A DNA stretch of 64,000 bases from Myotis daubentonii (taxonomy: Eukaryota > Chordata > Mammalia > Chiroptera > Vespertilionidae): assembly GCF_963259705.1 (NCBI RefSeq), contig NC_081847.1, forward strand, positions 88,348,485 to 88,412,484, written 5' to 3'. Position numbers and translations under genes: made by a program. Positions 21,381-32,848 of the stretch are shown here, piece by piece (the stretch's first letter is position 1; each line of letters starts with the position of its first letter). Below the pieces are notes generated by a model, which was not told the origin of the DNA, did no database searches, and saw only the letters and a program-made list of their open reading frames with translations.

Positions 21381-22264
21381 AGAAAGTGTATCCTGGCTTC
21401 TCTATATTAGATTATTTGATCTAATCAAATGAGCTCTTAAAAACAGAGATCTTCGCCTGGGGTCAGACACATGAAGCAGAGATCAGACAGTAATGCTGCG
21501 TTTGACCCCGGGGTTGCGTGCTTTCAGTGTTACGTGACTAACTCACTCTCCTCACAGCGGCCTCTGATAAACCACAATCATCGTTTTAAAGAGTATTAGG
21601 CATAGCACCAAGGTTGGGGTTTTCTCATGTATAACCTTATCTGAGTGACGCTGCATTCTGGGGAAGACAGAGGAGGGACAGAGGAAGGAAGGTTTTATGA
21701 GAAGGCATCCACTCCTATCATAAAGAGCACATTCTGCCGTGTTGCTGTTTGCCTTCTTTCCCTTAAGTTTCTATTTGCACACAACTGGTTGTTGTTGGGG
21801 ACAAGGCCCTTTAGTGTAAATCATGCTGTGATCAGCAAGCCACTGGGACAGCTGGCCATGGCCTCCCCAGCACACACAGCTCTTGCTTCGGCTCTCTCTC
21901 TGTAGGAGCAGTATCTGTCCACTCAGCAAAATTCAGGATAGCTCCCCCAAGAGCAGGTTCCAATCCCCAAAGAAATCACCAGTGTTGTTGTTTTAAGGAA
22001 AGGGGTTGCTTCCATTTATGAAGGATGTTGCCATGTACCACTGTGATGTATTTTCCCCGTTTAAGAACTGTACGGAAGCCATGGACGTGACCACCCCCAG
22101 AGCAGGGCACATCGTAGCAAAACTTGGCCAACGATGGCAAGTTGACCTCAGAGGTCCATGCACCTCAGATGGGGAGTCCTGCCCTGGAGTAGTGGTCTCA
22201 AAACTATTTAAGTAATTAGCCCTTTCAAACACAGAAGCATGTGTCCCAAATCTATGGATACTTA
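21381..22264. other. Intergenic, nothing recognised
   Basis: Mixed-composition sequence. The short frames at 21645-21905 and 22006-22215 lack family similarity. Confidence 0.5.
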
Positions 22265-22379
22265 TCTAGAATAAAAGCATAATATGCTAATTAGACCGGA
22301 CAGCCGAACAACCTTCCAGACGAAGTCGGGGCTGCGAGGGCCGAGCCCCTTGCATGAATTTCGTGCATCGGGCCTCTAG
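22265..22379 (+). mobile_element. Short HeliBat-type Helitron
   Basis: A 115-bp copy with TCTAGAATAAAAGCATAATA at the 5' end and GCATGAATTTCGTGC hairpin plus CTCTAG at the 3' end; host A before and T after. Confidence 0.92.
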
Positions 22380-22959
22380 TAATTATATACATGGGCTGCT
22401 CTCCTAATGTATTACGTGCTTAATAAAACACTCAAAAATTAAAATCTGTCAAGGACAAGGTGAAAACAAACATTAAAAGGTCAAATATCCCCCCCCCCCC
22501 CCAGTGAATGCTCACACACATGCCCTAGATGCACGCACCCCACTTTGAAGCTTTTCCCCAGGGTCTGGGTCCAGTGGCATCTCGCTGCCTGACTTCTCAC
22601 CGGGTCGGGTTCATGAATGGTTAAACGAAGAAATGGGAAAGAGGAAAATGGAGAGAGATGGAAAAACGGCAAGTCCTACAGTAGGAAGAAAAATGCTAAC
22701 CCCCCCTTAGATAAAAATAACTCCTAGCATTGTGAGGCTAGGAAGCTGCACCTGTCCCACCTCTAATAAAAGATGAGCAACCCTAGTGACGAGTTCTCAG
22801 CAGAAGAGGCCCCTGCAAAAGCTTTGACTATTCACACAAAAAAGAACCAGGTTTCCGATAAAGAATCACTCTGCCCTATATAAGCCACAGTCACACTGCA
22901 CGTTACAAACCAAGCTGTGCTGTTCTGTCACAGAAGGGCAGCGTGAGGCCTGAGTGGGG
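22380..22959. other. Intergenic, nothing recognised
   Basis: Includes a 14-C run at about 22489-22502. No gene. Confidence 0.5.
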
Positions 22960-23200
22960 AAGAGGTTTGGAAAGTTGCATGTTCTAGAAGCAGAAGGCCT
23001 CTCCATTCAAATCCCTCTCTCTTCCTCAGCTGGAGCGGTCAGTTAGCCTGCCTGCTTCTTAGAGCCCTCAACCCTTAAATGGGAGTGATAACATGTGCCT
23101 ATTACATGGCCTATTCATAGATTAAAACTCAAACATGACATTGATGGAGGTGAAGGTGCTCTGCAAATTACAAAACGCTTTGTAAAGGACAGGAAATAAA
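22960..23200 (+). repeat. Probable MIR SINE relic
   Basis: Order of a leading AGCAGAAGGCCT...TTCAAATCCC, TCTTCCTCAGCTGGAG and AATGGGAGTGATAACATGTG matches a diverged MIR. Confidence 0.55.
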
Positions 23201-24069
23201 CACCTTTGTCCTCCAGCCATAAAAACAAAAGCCAAATAATTCACAAAGCAACTTATTAGTACATGCGCCCCTCCAGAAAAATCAGTGTGTAACTTCCAGT
23301 TTTAAAGCCCACCCCAGGCCCTTTGAGGAGTCCAGACTGACAGCCCGCTGCTCCAGTTCCCAACTCCTCAGCCATTCCCGGCTAACCCTGCTGTAAGTGC
23401 CCTATGTACATGCCCACCTGTGGACCTGGCAGAGGCCATTCAAATGTACGTTGTCTAGGCGACACATCTGCATCCCGGAAGTGAAGGCGGCAGGGTGAGG
23501 GAGGGATGGCCTCACGGGGCCTGGTGTGGCCTGCCCCTGATCCACGGAGAAGCTTCGGGCCTTCTGTTCACTAGCCATGGCCCCAGAAGGGCTGAGCAAG
23601 CATCGCAGTAGCCCACCGAAGCAGCGTCACTGGAGAAGCCCCGAGAGCTTTGGGACCCTACGTCCCCGTCTGGGTCCCCTCGTGTCTGGGAAACCCAGGC
23701 CAGAGATGTCCTTTCCGGGTTAAGTCACTGAAGATGACTTACACAAACGTTTTTAAAGCTTCAAAATTTATTGCTGTACATTTTCGCATAGCATTTACTA
23801 TGGAAATACTAATAGTGCAAATATTTATTTTGGACTTTGTAGCATTTGAGAGGTCACAAAGCTTTTTAATCTTTTGTAATCATTTATGAAGATCTATATT
23901 AGTCAACTTATTTTTAGAATTCAAAACAAGTAATGTTATATTCAAAGGAAGTACATAATGCTTCTTAGGTCTCCTCTCGAGAACAAACGAAGCCACCACG
24001 GGCACTCCTTTCCTTGAGGGCACGCACACCTTGCAACATTTTTCCAACTGCAAGCCTCTTTGTTCAATC
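23201..24069. other. Intergenic, nothing recognised
   Basis: No coding or RNA signature; 23750-23950 is AT-rich and repeat-free. Confidence 0.5.
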
Positions 24070-24820
24070 ACAAACCCAATCAACAAGTATTTACTGACCA
24101 ACTGTTATGTGCCAGGCACTGTGCTAGGTTCTAGGGACATTAGGATGAAAAGATGCGATCTCTGCTGTCACGGTGCTTACAATCTCCAAGTAGGAGCAGA
24201 CATGCAAAAAAATGTATAATACAATACAGTAAAGTGCTTCCCTGGAGGTATTTACAAAGTGCAGTGGGAACTTGAAAGAGGGAAAAAGATCACCTGCCCG
24301 GAGAAATCAGGGACAGCTTCACAGAGGAGGTAGCCACTGAGCTGAGACGGGACCAATGGTCGGGAATTTGCCATGTAGACAGGCGGGCAGACAGAATGAC
24401 AGGTGCCAAGACACAGAGGCCCAAGGGGCACTTGGAAGGAGCAGGTCCTGCAGTTTTTCTTGAGCCAAAGGTGCAGGAGGAGTGAGGCAAGTGGGCAGGG
24501 GTCAGATCATGAAGAGCCTGTTGATCAGTCTTCCATCTATTCAACAAAGGCCATCGAGGGAGTGCCTACTGTGCGCCAGGCCAGGCTACGGCTGGGGTTA
24601 GAACAGGGACAGGACAGGCGCAGCCTTGCTCTGTGGAGCTTACATTCTAGCAGAGAGACAGGCAGGAAGCCACCAAATAAACCAAACCCAGATTTAGACA
24701 ATCTCATCGAAGGACATAAATGGAGTGCTGAGGCAGAAAGTAAGGATTGCGGGGGTTGGGGTGTTGAGAGGATAAGCGTTGTCTCGGAAGTGACACCTGA
24801 GGGACCACACTAATGTGTTC
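24070..24820 (+). repeat. Ancient mammalian repeat, two partial copies
   Basis: Two tandem fragments (about 24070-24500 and 24535-24800), each with a TGCCAGGCACTGTGC or GCGCCAGGCCAGGC motif followed by GAGCTTACATTCTAG-like sequence. The family is common across mammals, but I do not assign a name. Confidence 0.5.
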
Positions 24821-24899
24821 GCACGGCAGTACTCACTGTGCACCAGGCACTGTGCCCAACACCCACTAAACAGGATCCCATGCAGCCCTCACCACGACT

Positions 24900-25015
24900 G
24901 AGGTAGGTAGTATTATTCCTGTGTCACCGACGAGGAACATGCTCAAGATTAAGTAACCTGACAAGTCACACACATGGCAAACCAGGGTTCAAACACAGGT
25001 TCTCCTCACTTCGAA
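24900..25015 (-). repeat. MIR SINE relic
   Basis: Reverse copy: TATTATTCCTGTGTCACCGA, then AAGTAACCTGACAAGTCACA and CAGGGTTCAAACACAGG. Confidence 0.75.
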
Positions 25016-26839
25016 GTGCTCACTCTGAAAAATTATTCTAAACTATAAATACAGCTAAGTGAGGGATTTTAAGATGGGAAATGATATCGTCACATTTGCT
25101 TTAAGGACCATTTCTGATGGCTCTATGGAGGAGAAAAAGGAAGGGTGGGGAGGGAAGGGGGACAGGTAAAATATAAAAATAAAAAAGTTTTTTAAAGGAA
25201 TGCACTGAAAGCCCAGAGGAGAGGCAAGGTTGCATGAAGGCAGGGGCCGCAGGGATGGAGACGAGATGCAAACGTGAGAAGTGCGGTTGGTTATCAGTTC
25301 TAACAGGATGATGGGATGCTGGAGGCAAGGGGAGGAGTGGCACCTGGATCCTTTCTGGGCTCTGCCTTGGCAACTGGACCAGATGATCTGCCTTTACGTG
25401 GGTTACGGAATGCAAGACGGTGACAGTTGTGAGGATGAGACAAGGAGTTTGATTTTGGTTGTGTCATCCTGTGAGGATCCTGGGAACACCTGGACTTATG
25501 ATCTGGTCCCCAGCTGGACACCATGCAATGGCTTTCACACCTGCTCTCCACCTGAGCAAAGTCTAGAAGAACGAAAAAGTTTTGTACATGTGCACATTGC
25601 GGTGTTGCTTTTACAAAAGCTGTTTATGAAAACACGTATACCTTGGTTGGATTGCTCTGTAAAAAGAACATACGTTCACCAAGATCAAAGTACCCAAACT
25701 TGATCGCAATTAAGAACCATGGACTTGGGAGAGGCTAAGAAAAGCCTTTGGGCGTCATTCTAAGTAGTCCGACCAGTTCTCAAAAGGAAATCAACATGAA
25801 CATCATACTGACACCCCATGGGGAGTGTCGGCCAGGGCAGCCCCTCTGCCAAGTCTCCCCAGCGTTTGCATGTGCCCCTGCTCATCCACCAACAGGGCTG
25901 CTCCAGGACCTTGGTGCCGGCAGCCCAGGGATCAACGCTGAATGTAAATCAGGAATTCCAAGACAAGCTTCTTAGGAAATTTGGCATAAGGTCCAGAGAG
26001 ACAGCAGCCTAAGCCTAGCCAGTACGTGTTATTGACTTTTTCTCTTCCTTCCCTTCCTCGGGAACGGAAGGGTGCTGCAGGTCATGGCAACAGCTGCACA
26101 AGTGACACTTAATGGAAGTGGTCACATCCTTGACCACATCATTTCTGGGTCTAATTTTAAAAGAACTCCGAGTTAAGGAGTACATTATTTTTGCTCTATT
26201 TCTCCAAATGTGCTTAAGTTTGCTTATAACCACGGCCTCCTTTCCCGAGCATCAGACTAACTTGTTTTGATTTGTAAAATTCAATAACAAATGCCGATTT
26301 TAGTAATTAAATATATCAAGGAATTTAAGTGGCAATGAAGTTACACTTATGAGTCTGAACAAGGGGGAAAAAACTGTTAGTACTCGGGAGGCCAGGTATT
26401 GACTGGTAGAGTATGGCAATCTGGCCCATGAAGCAAGCCTGCCTAGAAGCAAAGCTGCCTCTCTCGGCCGAGGGTCTGACCTGCACCGTTCCCTTAGTCA
26501 GCTGGTGGACACTGGAACATGCAAAACGATCTACAAACAACAACACACGTGGGCTTCCCGTAACACCGAAGGGTACTGTGTACGGATTCCTGTCCCAGGG
26601 AAGAAAGTTATTTTCACAGAACAAACAAAAGCACTCGTCAGAGGCAAGGGGGAAAAGGACACACACTGGATGAAGCTTGAGAATCCTGGTGCACACACAG
26701 TCCTCACGATGCCTGTTGCAAATGTGTTCCCGCCTCCCTCCCAGCTCCGTTTCACACCTAAGGCCCAGGGATCACAGCTGAACGGAAGCCGGGAAGGCCC
26801 AGGACAGGTGGGTGTGTTCTGTAACAGAAAGAATCCCAA
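25016..26839. other. Intergenic just downstream of MBD2, nothing recognised
   Basis: Low-repeat sequence without a supported gene. The overlapping frames at 25281-25703 and 26325-26879 lack domains. It could include a longer alternative MBD2 3'UTR. Confidence 0.5.
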
Positions 26840-27297
26840 TCGGTCTGTGAATATAATCATTTATTTGTCTTTACAGTGATGATGGAAGAATGTACAGATG
26901 TCCTCTTTCAATAAAGTATAAAAATCTACTTATATACAGTGAAGTCACAATAATCTTTCATTGGGAATTTATTTGGTACTCATTCATATTCAAACTGGGG
27001 CAGACAGATCGGTCTCGTAAGTGCTACATTTCCAGTAGATTGCACCTGGCATCCAAAGCTCAGCTTCATCCTGCTTGATATTACAAAAGACTAATTTTAA
27101 GTCCTAGGACTCAAAATAAACATCATTTTTTTGAATAATAGATATATACATCAAAAATACATCTAAAATGCATTGGTTAGTGCTATTAAACAGCTGTGTG
27201 TGCTCGGGTACATTTGTTTTCTTACAGGCAAAACCCAGTGGAAACGTTTTGGTTCAATTCTAGGAATTTGCTCTTGGGGAACATCAGCCAAAGTTAC
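26840..27297 (-). other. MBD2: MBD2 exon 7: 3' untranslated region
   Basis: On the minus strand a good acceptor (TTTTTCCTTACAG) is followed by GTAACTTTGGCTGATG and by sequence that I recognise as the human MBD2 3'UTR, including GTTTCCACTGGGTTTTGCCT and the segment near CAGGTGCAATCTACTGG. Two AATAAA hexamers occur on the minus strand, at 26968-26973 and 26860-26865. The second lies in TAAAGACAAATAAATGATT and is the more likely poly(A) signal, giving a cleavage site near 26840. The exact end is inferred. Confidence 0.85.
26860..26865 (-). terminator. MBD2: Likely MBD2 poly(A) signal (AATAAA)
   Basis: AATAAA on the minus strand within the sequence recognised as MBD2 3'UTR, about 430 bases after the start of exon 7. 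A second AATAAA at 26968-26973 could serve as an upstream alternative. I saw no stronger candidate before the sequence loses resemblance to the 3'UTR. Confidence 0.65.
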
Positions 27298-28495
27298 CTG
27301 TAAGGAAAAACAAAAAACTTGTCAGTCAATGATTTCGCAGGTGCAGTCAGCAAAACTTAGGAGAGTAATTAGAGGCTAAATTTCACTGAGCACCACATTT
27401 TTAAAGCTTTGATTAGCATTTAGTTGTAATGTGTCATACATAAAAAGTGCTCAACACATCCCCTCATCTTTCAGGCTCAAAGAAATGTCACTTCCTCAGG
27501 GAGGCCTGTGACCCTCACATTGCGTTAGGCCCCCGCCATCAGCTCTCACAGGACCTTTGTTTTTCCTCTGACAGCACATAACACAGCTGGTAATCGCATC
27601 TTATGTGAGCGTTCATGTAAGATGGCTGCACTGTAGGCTCTGTGAGCATAGGAACTGTGCGCCTGCGTCCCTCACTGTGTCCCCAGGACCTGGCACTGAA
27701 CAAGGGTGACGGCAGGACGAGGTGCACATCCCCAGACTGAAGGGTTCAAAGCCAATTTCAGGGCCACAACTCTGGGACTCACTCCGCTCGTTCCTTCCCT
27801 CCCGACCCTCTCTTACTCCCCCCTCCTCAGTGCTGGCTTCAAAGGACACAAATCAATAATCAGCTACGAGTGGTGGAAAGTAAGCCAAGGCCTGCGGAAT
27901 GAAGCAGGAGAGACGTTGGGGAAGCAAGCAGAGAAGCACGCTGAGACCTGACTGTAATCATTTAAAGAGAACATATACCCAATGGAACAAAGTCCATGAA
28001 ACTGCTATGTGAGATGAGGATAGGATCAAAATCTGTACTTTTAAAGGGAAGTTATTTATAATTTGAAATGTCCTCGTTCTCCCTGCATCGAACCTACGCT
28101 AAACAATCTAGAAAAAGGGCGGGATTTTGCCTACTTTGCAGCCATAATTTTACAGGGGAGACAGTGACCCCAGAAAGCTATGTGTGGCGATGACAGCTAC
28201 CTCCACCTCCTGTGGCCATGTCTCCCTCCCTGGCAGAGTCTCTAAGGGACCGTGCAGGCTTCTCCCTTCATTAAGGAAGGAGGCGAGGTCCCTGGCAAGC
28301 GCTGCAGGGCTGGGCCTGCCCCACACAATGAGAACGAAAGGCTGCGAGTACTGACGTGGTCCTTAACCCCAGGAAGGGGCCCACAAGAGCACAACCCAGG
28401 CCAAGGTGGAGCCTTTTCATTCCCGTGAGGCGGGCGACGGAAGGAAAGCAAGAGACCATCCCAAGGCCAAGCCTCCCTCTCAGGTGTGAGTCCAC
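27298..28495 (-). other. MBD2: MBD2 intron 6
   Basis: A 1198-bp intron between the stop-codon exon and the 3'UTR exon. No transposon was recognised in it. Its acceptor side has TTTTTCCTTACAG. Confidence 0.8.
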
Positions 28496-28507
28496 CTGCC
28501 CACATTC
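28496..28507 (-). other. MBD2: MBD2 exon 6, untranslated 12 bases before the last junction
   Basis: After TAA the transcript reads GAATGTGGGCAG and then a GT donor. Human MBD2 mRNA, from memory, also has a short GAATATGATCAG segment before the 3'UTR exon sequence begins. The donor (CAG|GTGGAC) is suboptimal. If it is not used, the exon would read through into intron 6 and end at another site. Confidence 0.7.
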
Positions 28508-28634
28508 TTACGCCTCATCTCCACTGTCCATTTCAATGTCCATCTCCTCGGTGTCAGCAGCTCGAGACAAGATGTCGGCCATCAGGGCTTCCTCCAATTT
28601 CTTCCGCACTTGTTGTACTCGCTCTTCCTGTTTC
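28508..28634 (-). CDS. MBD2: MBD2 exon 6: C-terminal coiled coil and stop codon
   Basis: The coding part of exon 6 completes the split arginine codon and gives 41 codons plus a TAA stop (human residues 371-411). It starts KQEERVQQVRKKLEEALMAD and ends in an acidic tail, EEMDIEMDSGDEA. The heptad-like helix is the segment known in human MBD2 to form an antiparallel coiled coil with GATAD2A (p66alpha), joining MBD2 to the CHD4 side of NuRD. The acceptor is TTTGAAAG. The protein end matches the human C-terminus exactly as remembered, so the gene is not truncated at this side. The exon probably continues 12 bases past the stop to a CAG|GTGGAC donor at 28496, too close to the stop to trigger nonsense-mediated decay. 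Confidence 0.97.
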
Positions 28635-28799
28635 CTTTCAAACAACAGAATCAGAAAGCATGTGTCAGTGGGCAAGCAATGGGAATAGGGAGCTGCTATC
28701 ATGAATGTTCCTGGGAAAACACTGCAGACGCTGCTTCTATCGTCACAAAACCACCCCGCCCGGGCGGTGAGCCGGCGGCCCTCACCTCCAGAGAGCTCT

Positions 28800-28816
28800 G
28801 GGGGGGGGGGGGGGGG
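28800..28816 (+). repeat. G17 run in MBD2 intron 5
   Basis: Seventeen consecutive G on the plus strand (C on the transcribed-sense strand), 166 bases upstream of the exon 6 acceptor. Confidence 0.95.
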
Positions 28817-30379
28817 TGTCCTGTTTCTGTGGCCTTTTCTTCCACTTCAGAAAGTCAACTACGTGAAGATTCGGGGTTATTCCTATAAAGGGTAATTAGA
28901 AATATCTCGGAAGCAGGGATAGAATAGGAAGTAACATGGAAAACACAGAATAAAAAGACACTTGTTTGATGAAGCGCTGAGAAATTGAAAGGGCGGGGGG
29001 GGGGGCAGGGTAAGCTGCATTCGGCGTGGCACTGTGGCCGTGAGGAGGCCAGGGCAGCTGCCCCCTGGGCGCCCAAGCCTGCTGGCAACAGGCCATCAGG
29101 AAGGAACCATGGCCACACGCTCTCTCCACCAAGGACAGAAATGAAAAGCTCCTTCAACAGCGACAAGCTGAGTGGGTCTACTGGAACATGCCTCAAGCCT
29201 CTGTGCCTTGGCGACTGCAGCCTCCAAAGTGAGTTAGTAACGCAAACCATAAAAATAGGGGGGGAAGGCTCTGAGCCATGAGATGAAAAACAAAGCACCG
29301 GAAGAAGGCTACTGAATGCATTTTATCTCAAAAGAGCAGAAAAAAATGGAGAGTAGCTTCCTGACAGGCAAGAGAGGGATTCCTCAAACAATTCAAGCAA
29401 GCAACGCAGTGTCACATGCAGGTCACGTGGGGCGGCAAGGCTGAAGAAACACAGGAGGAGGGAGAAAACAGTACATTAAAGTGTTAGAAAAAAACAAGGG
29501 AGAGAGAGGCAAAGGCCCAGGTGGGAGGGTGAGCCCTGATTAGAAAGCAGAACCTGCCGCCTCCTGAGACCAGGAAAGCTGGCGAGGACAGATGTTGAGG
29601 GAGAGGAGAAGCCCAGTGCCAAGAGGTGTGACAAGGAGTACTGAGGCTCAAGGACAGGACAGGACAGGAAAGGAAAAGGACAAGAACAGAAAAAGGAGGC
29701 TCCTCATCAGTAATGGAGGAAGACAAATGCAGCACTGCCCACCCCTGGGAAGTTTCCGGAAGACGCCCTGAGACTCCCTGATATTCATCCTTGGGTGCTC
29801 AGCCAGTTGGAAAGTGACATTTACCTATTCCAGCCCACACGCCTCCTTATCTCATGAGACTCCCTCAAGGTGGCGAAGTTAACAGATACTGTGCAGCCAC
29901 AAAAACCTTATGTCATCTCTCTTTAACTCTGAAAACAGCACAAAGCGTTAAAAGGTATAGACCTCTACTTTCTAAATGAATTTTCAAAGAAAGGGAGGCT
30001 GTGGCTGAGTCAGTCGGAGCTGCACAGCCTGTCAGATTTTCATGTAGGGCAGCCGTCAAGAGGAACACAGTGTTTCTTTCTTATAGAGTCAGTCCTGCCT
30101 CGGGCTCAGTGGCTCGAGGTCTATGACAAATGACACAGGGACGTCACTGGCAGCCTCTCACTCCTAATAATAGAGGATGGGAATGTGCTCGGCCGCCCCA
30201 GAGTAATCCCATTAGAAAGACAAAGAAAATGGAGTGAATGGTGCTCTTGGCTGGAGTAGTATATCTTAGACTCTCATATTTGCCTTGAGAATTACGTCCC
30301 ACACTTACGAAAGCTGAAGTTAAAGCATTTGCCCACTGGGGTAGGGAGAATTCTAACACAGTCCCCAAGCTGTCCCCAT

Positions 30380-30890
30380 CCCATCCTTGTCTAATTCCCT
30401 CCCCTTAAGAACAAGCAGACCTTGTGAATATGATGGGATAAACCACCGATTATTTTACTCATCAACTGACCTTGAATTAACCAAAAGAGATTATGGTAAA
30501 GGGTCAGACCTAGTAAGAAGAGCCCTGAAAGGTGCTGGCCCTTCCTGAAAGAAGGTGGAGGGAACACGGAGGGACCCAGGGACACGGAGCTGCCATCAGC
30601 CTCTAACTGCTGAGAACCCCCCCGCCCCACCCCAAGTATACAAGAGGACAGGAACTCAGTCCTACAACTACAAGGAAATGAATTCTGAAACAACCATGGG
30701 TGCTTGAAAGGGGACTCAAAGCTCCCGAAGGAAATGCAGTCCAGCAGACACTTAGATTGCAGCCTTGTGAGACCCGGGCAGCGAATCCAGCCGTGCCTGG
30801 CTCAGATTCCGGACGTGAGCTATAAACGGGCATTGTTTTAAGCTGCTAAGTTTATTATTTGTTATTTGGTATTAGAAAACAAATATACCT
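30380..30890 (+). mobile_element. ERVL-MaLR (MLT1-like) LTR relic, tentative
   Basis: CAGTCCTACAACTACAAGGA, AGCCTTGTGAGACCCGGG and ATTGTTTTAAGCTGCTAAGT occur in the order seen in MaLR LTRs. There are no internal retroviral genes. Confidence 0.45.
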
Positions 30891-31582
30891 ATGGATGAAA
30901 ATATTATCAAGGATGCTGAAAAAGTATATACTTAATGTTGAGATCTCTAATTGAAGATATAAACAGAATATTGGCTACACTATTGGAGAAAGGGCAACAA
31001 TTACATTTGCGGTAATTTATTTTGAATCTGTACTAATTCAACAAGAAACGTTTGTTTAATAATCTTTGTTATGACAATTAAATCAAATGGGCAATTTGTC
31101 AGACAAGTCTGCCTTAGAAGGCAATCATCCTGATCTGGCTCTGAGATCTTTCCTTCACTATCAAAAGATCTGGTGTTGAAGCCATCAGCATTCCCAGAGG
31201 ATTGCTCAGGCTGCCTCAGTCAACACCCATAACGACCTGCTGAAATCCTGCCGATTACTCATTCCAAGTCAGAAAACAACTTGTCTCCTGACTAATTCCC
31301 TTCCTTAAGGGTAAGAATAACCCAAAAAGCAAGTTGATGCCTCTCCTTGATGTTACATTTTGTTTTCCTTAAAAAACAACACATCATCAAGTCTATGTGA
31401 GCAAGGCATCTGAGTGATGCAACTCTGAACCGCTCTACAGCGTTGTAAACCCAGAAAGGTGTAAACCCAATTATAGACCTGGCTAGACTCATTATTTAAA
31501 AAACACTCTCATGACAACTTTCATGGATTTAGAAAAAAAATACAAGTGTAAAACGTATTTGTAAATTACACGATTCAAAAGT

Positions 31583-31594
31583 GCCATCTGCTGG
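31583..31594 (-). promoter_or_regulatory. CTCF-core-like motif in MBD2 intron 5
   Basis: The minus strand reads CCAGCAGATGGC, matching CCASYAGRKGGC, in the same orientation as the motif at 7567-7578. Confidence 0.35.
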
Positions 31595-31971
31595 TTTTGT
31601 CTAGAAATACTACCCAGTAAAGCTTCTCATTGACACCCAGAAGAGGGAAACAGGGAGGCACTCCCACTGCCCTATTTACCACACTCTCATATAAGTAATA
31701 GGAACAAAGCTCACAAGTCCCTCATCAGAATGTCTGTGAGGTCTTCATAGCTGGAATATTTTGCTTCTCCTGAACAACCGTTTGCTTATACTTCCTGGGC
31801 ATTATCAGCTGAAGCTGTATGCTTTCCTTTCCCTATGAACTGCTAGAAACCCGAGTCCCGGTCCAGCCTCAGAAAAAGTAAAAGATGTTAACAGATGCAG
31901 CTTGTACCCTCTGTTCTATTGGTTTACCCTGTGTGTCACCTTCCACATTTGTTTCTCATTAGACTTTTGAG

Positions 31972-32174
31972 CAGGGGTCCTCAAACTACGGCCCACGGGC
32001 CACATGCAAATACAAATATTGTATTTGTTCCCATTTTGTTTTTTTACTTCAAAATAAGATATGTGCAGCGTGCATAGAAATTTGTTCATAGGTTTTTTTA
32101 AACTATAGTCCGGCCCTGCAATGGTCTGAGGGACAGTGAACTGGGCCCCTGTTTAAAAAGTTTGAGGACCCCTG
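31972..32174. mobile_element. Non-autonomous hAT element
   Basis: A 203-bp element with perfect 15-bp termini CAGGGGTCCTCAAAC and GTTTGAGGACCCCTG, allowing one internal difference, and a perfect 8-bp duplication CTTTTGAG at 31964-31971 and 32175-32182. A short (TG)n/(TC)n patch follows. Confidence 0.95.
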
Positions 32175-32670
32175 CTTTTGAGTGAGTGAGTGTATGTGTG
32201 TGTGTCTCTGTCTCCCTCTCTCTCTTTGGAGCCACCTTAAATCTTTCCTTAAAACAAGCTGAACTAGAGATAATAAATCTCTAAATTGAAGTAAACATAA
32301 TCAAGATAAGTAAATTAACTTTGAAAACACAACTGAGCATGGCTATCATCTGCTTTGAAGAGAAACCGCTTTGCAGACAAAACAATGCAGGAAGCAATCA
32401 CAAAAGGCATAACCAAGTGAAAGGAAGAGCCAGACTACAAAAGACACTACAAAAAGGATGAGTAGAGGGCAACTGACCTGTCCTTTGGACATGATTGCAA
32501 TGATACCCTTATCCACACACTTCTACTTTTTTCACGCGTTTCAAATGTCCTACATCACCTCCCATTGGCTTCACAAAAGCTCTATAAATATACATGCGTA
32601 ACTTTCTGATTGATTCATCACTTACCAGATGTAAAAAACAAGGTTTTGAAGTTAAGTGAAACTGCCTTAC

Positions 32671-32848
32671 CTAATGTCTTCGTCTGTGACAATGAAAGCT
32701 TTGCAGAGGGGTTGAGATGTGTTGAGCCAAACAGCGGGGTTCTTTTCCACAGCAGGGGAGACTTGCCCTGTGATTGGAGCAGAGCTTGTGTGCAAAGCAC
32801 TGGCAACAGCAGATAAAAGGGTCTCGTCGTTACTACCTGGACCAACTC
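32671..32848 (-). CDS. MBD2: MBD2 exon 5: central region between the NuRD-binding helix and the coiled coil
   Basis: The 178-bp exon completes a glycine codon, gives 58 full codons and leaves two bases of an arginine codon (human residues 311-370). It begins VGPGSNDETLLSAVASALHT and ends CKAFIVTDEDIR. The C-terminal part leads into the helix that pairs with p66alpha (GATAD2A). The acceptor is CTGATTGCAG and the donor ATTAG|GTAAGG. One apparent substitution relative to the human protein as I remember it is proline in QVSPAVEKN, where human has alanine. No stop or frameshift is seen. A 237-base open frame on the same strand overlaps this exon but is a different reading frame and is not the coding frame. 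Confidence 0.97.

Larger units (their letters stand above)
28635..32670 (-). other. MBD2: MBD2 intron 5
   Basis: A 4036-bp intron. It holds a 17-G run at 28800-28816, a G-rich run near 28993-29004, a (GGACA)n patch near 29650, an LTR-like relic (30380-30890), a hAT element (31972-32174) and a CTCF-like motif (31583). The rest is unassigned. Confidence 0.9.

Noticed and set aside
25281..25703. 140-codon plus-strand frame
   Set aside because: No recognisable domain or supporting signals; an opposite-strand frame is equally open.
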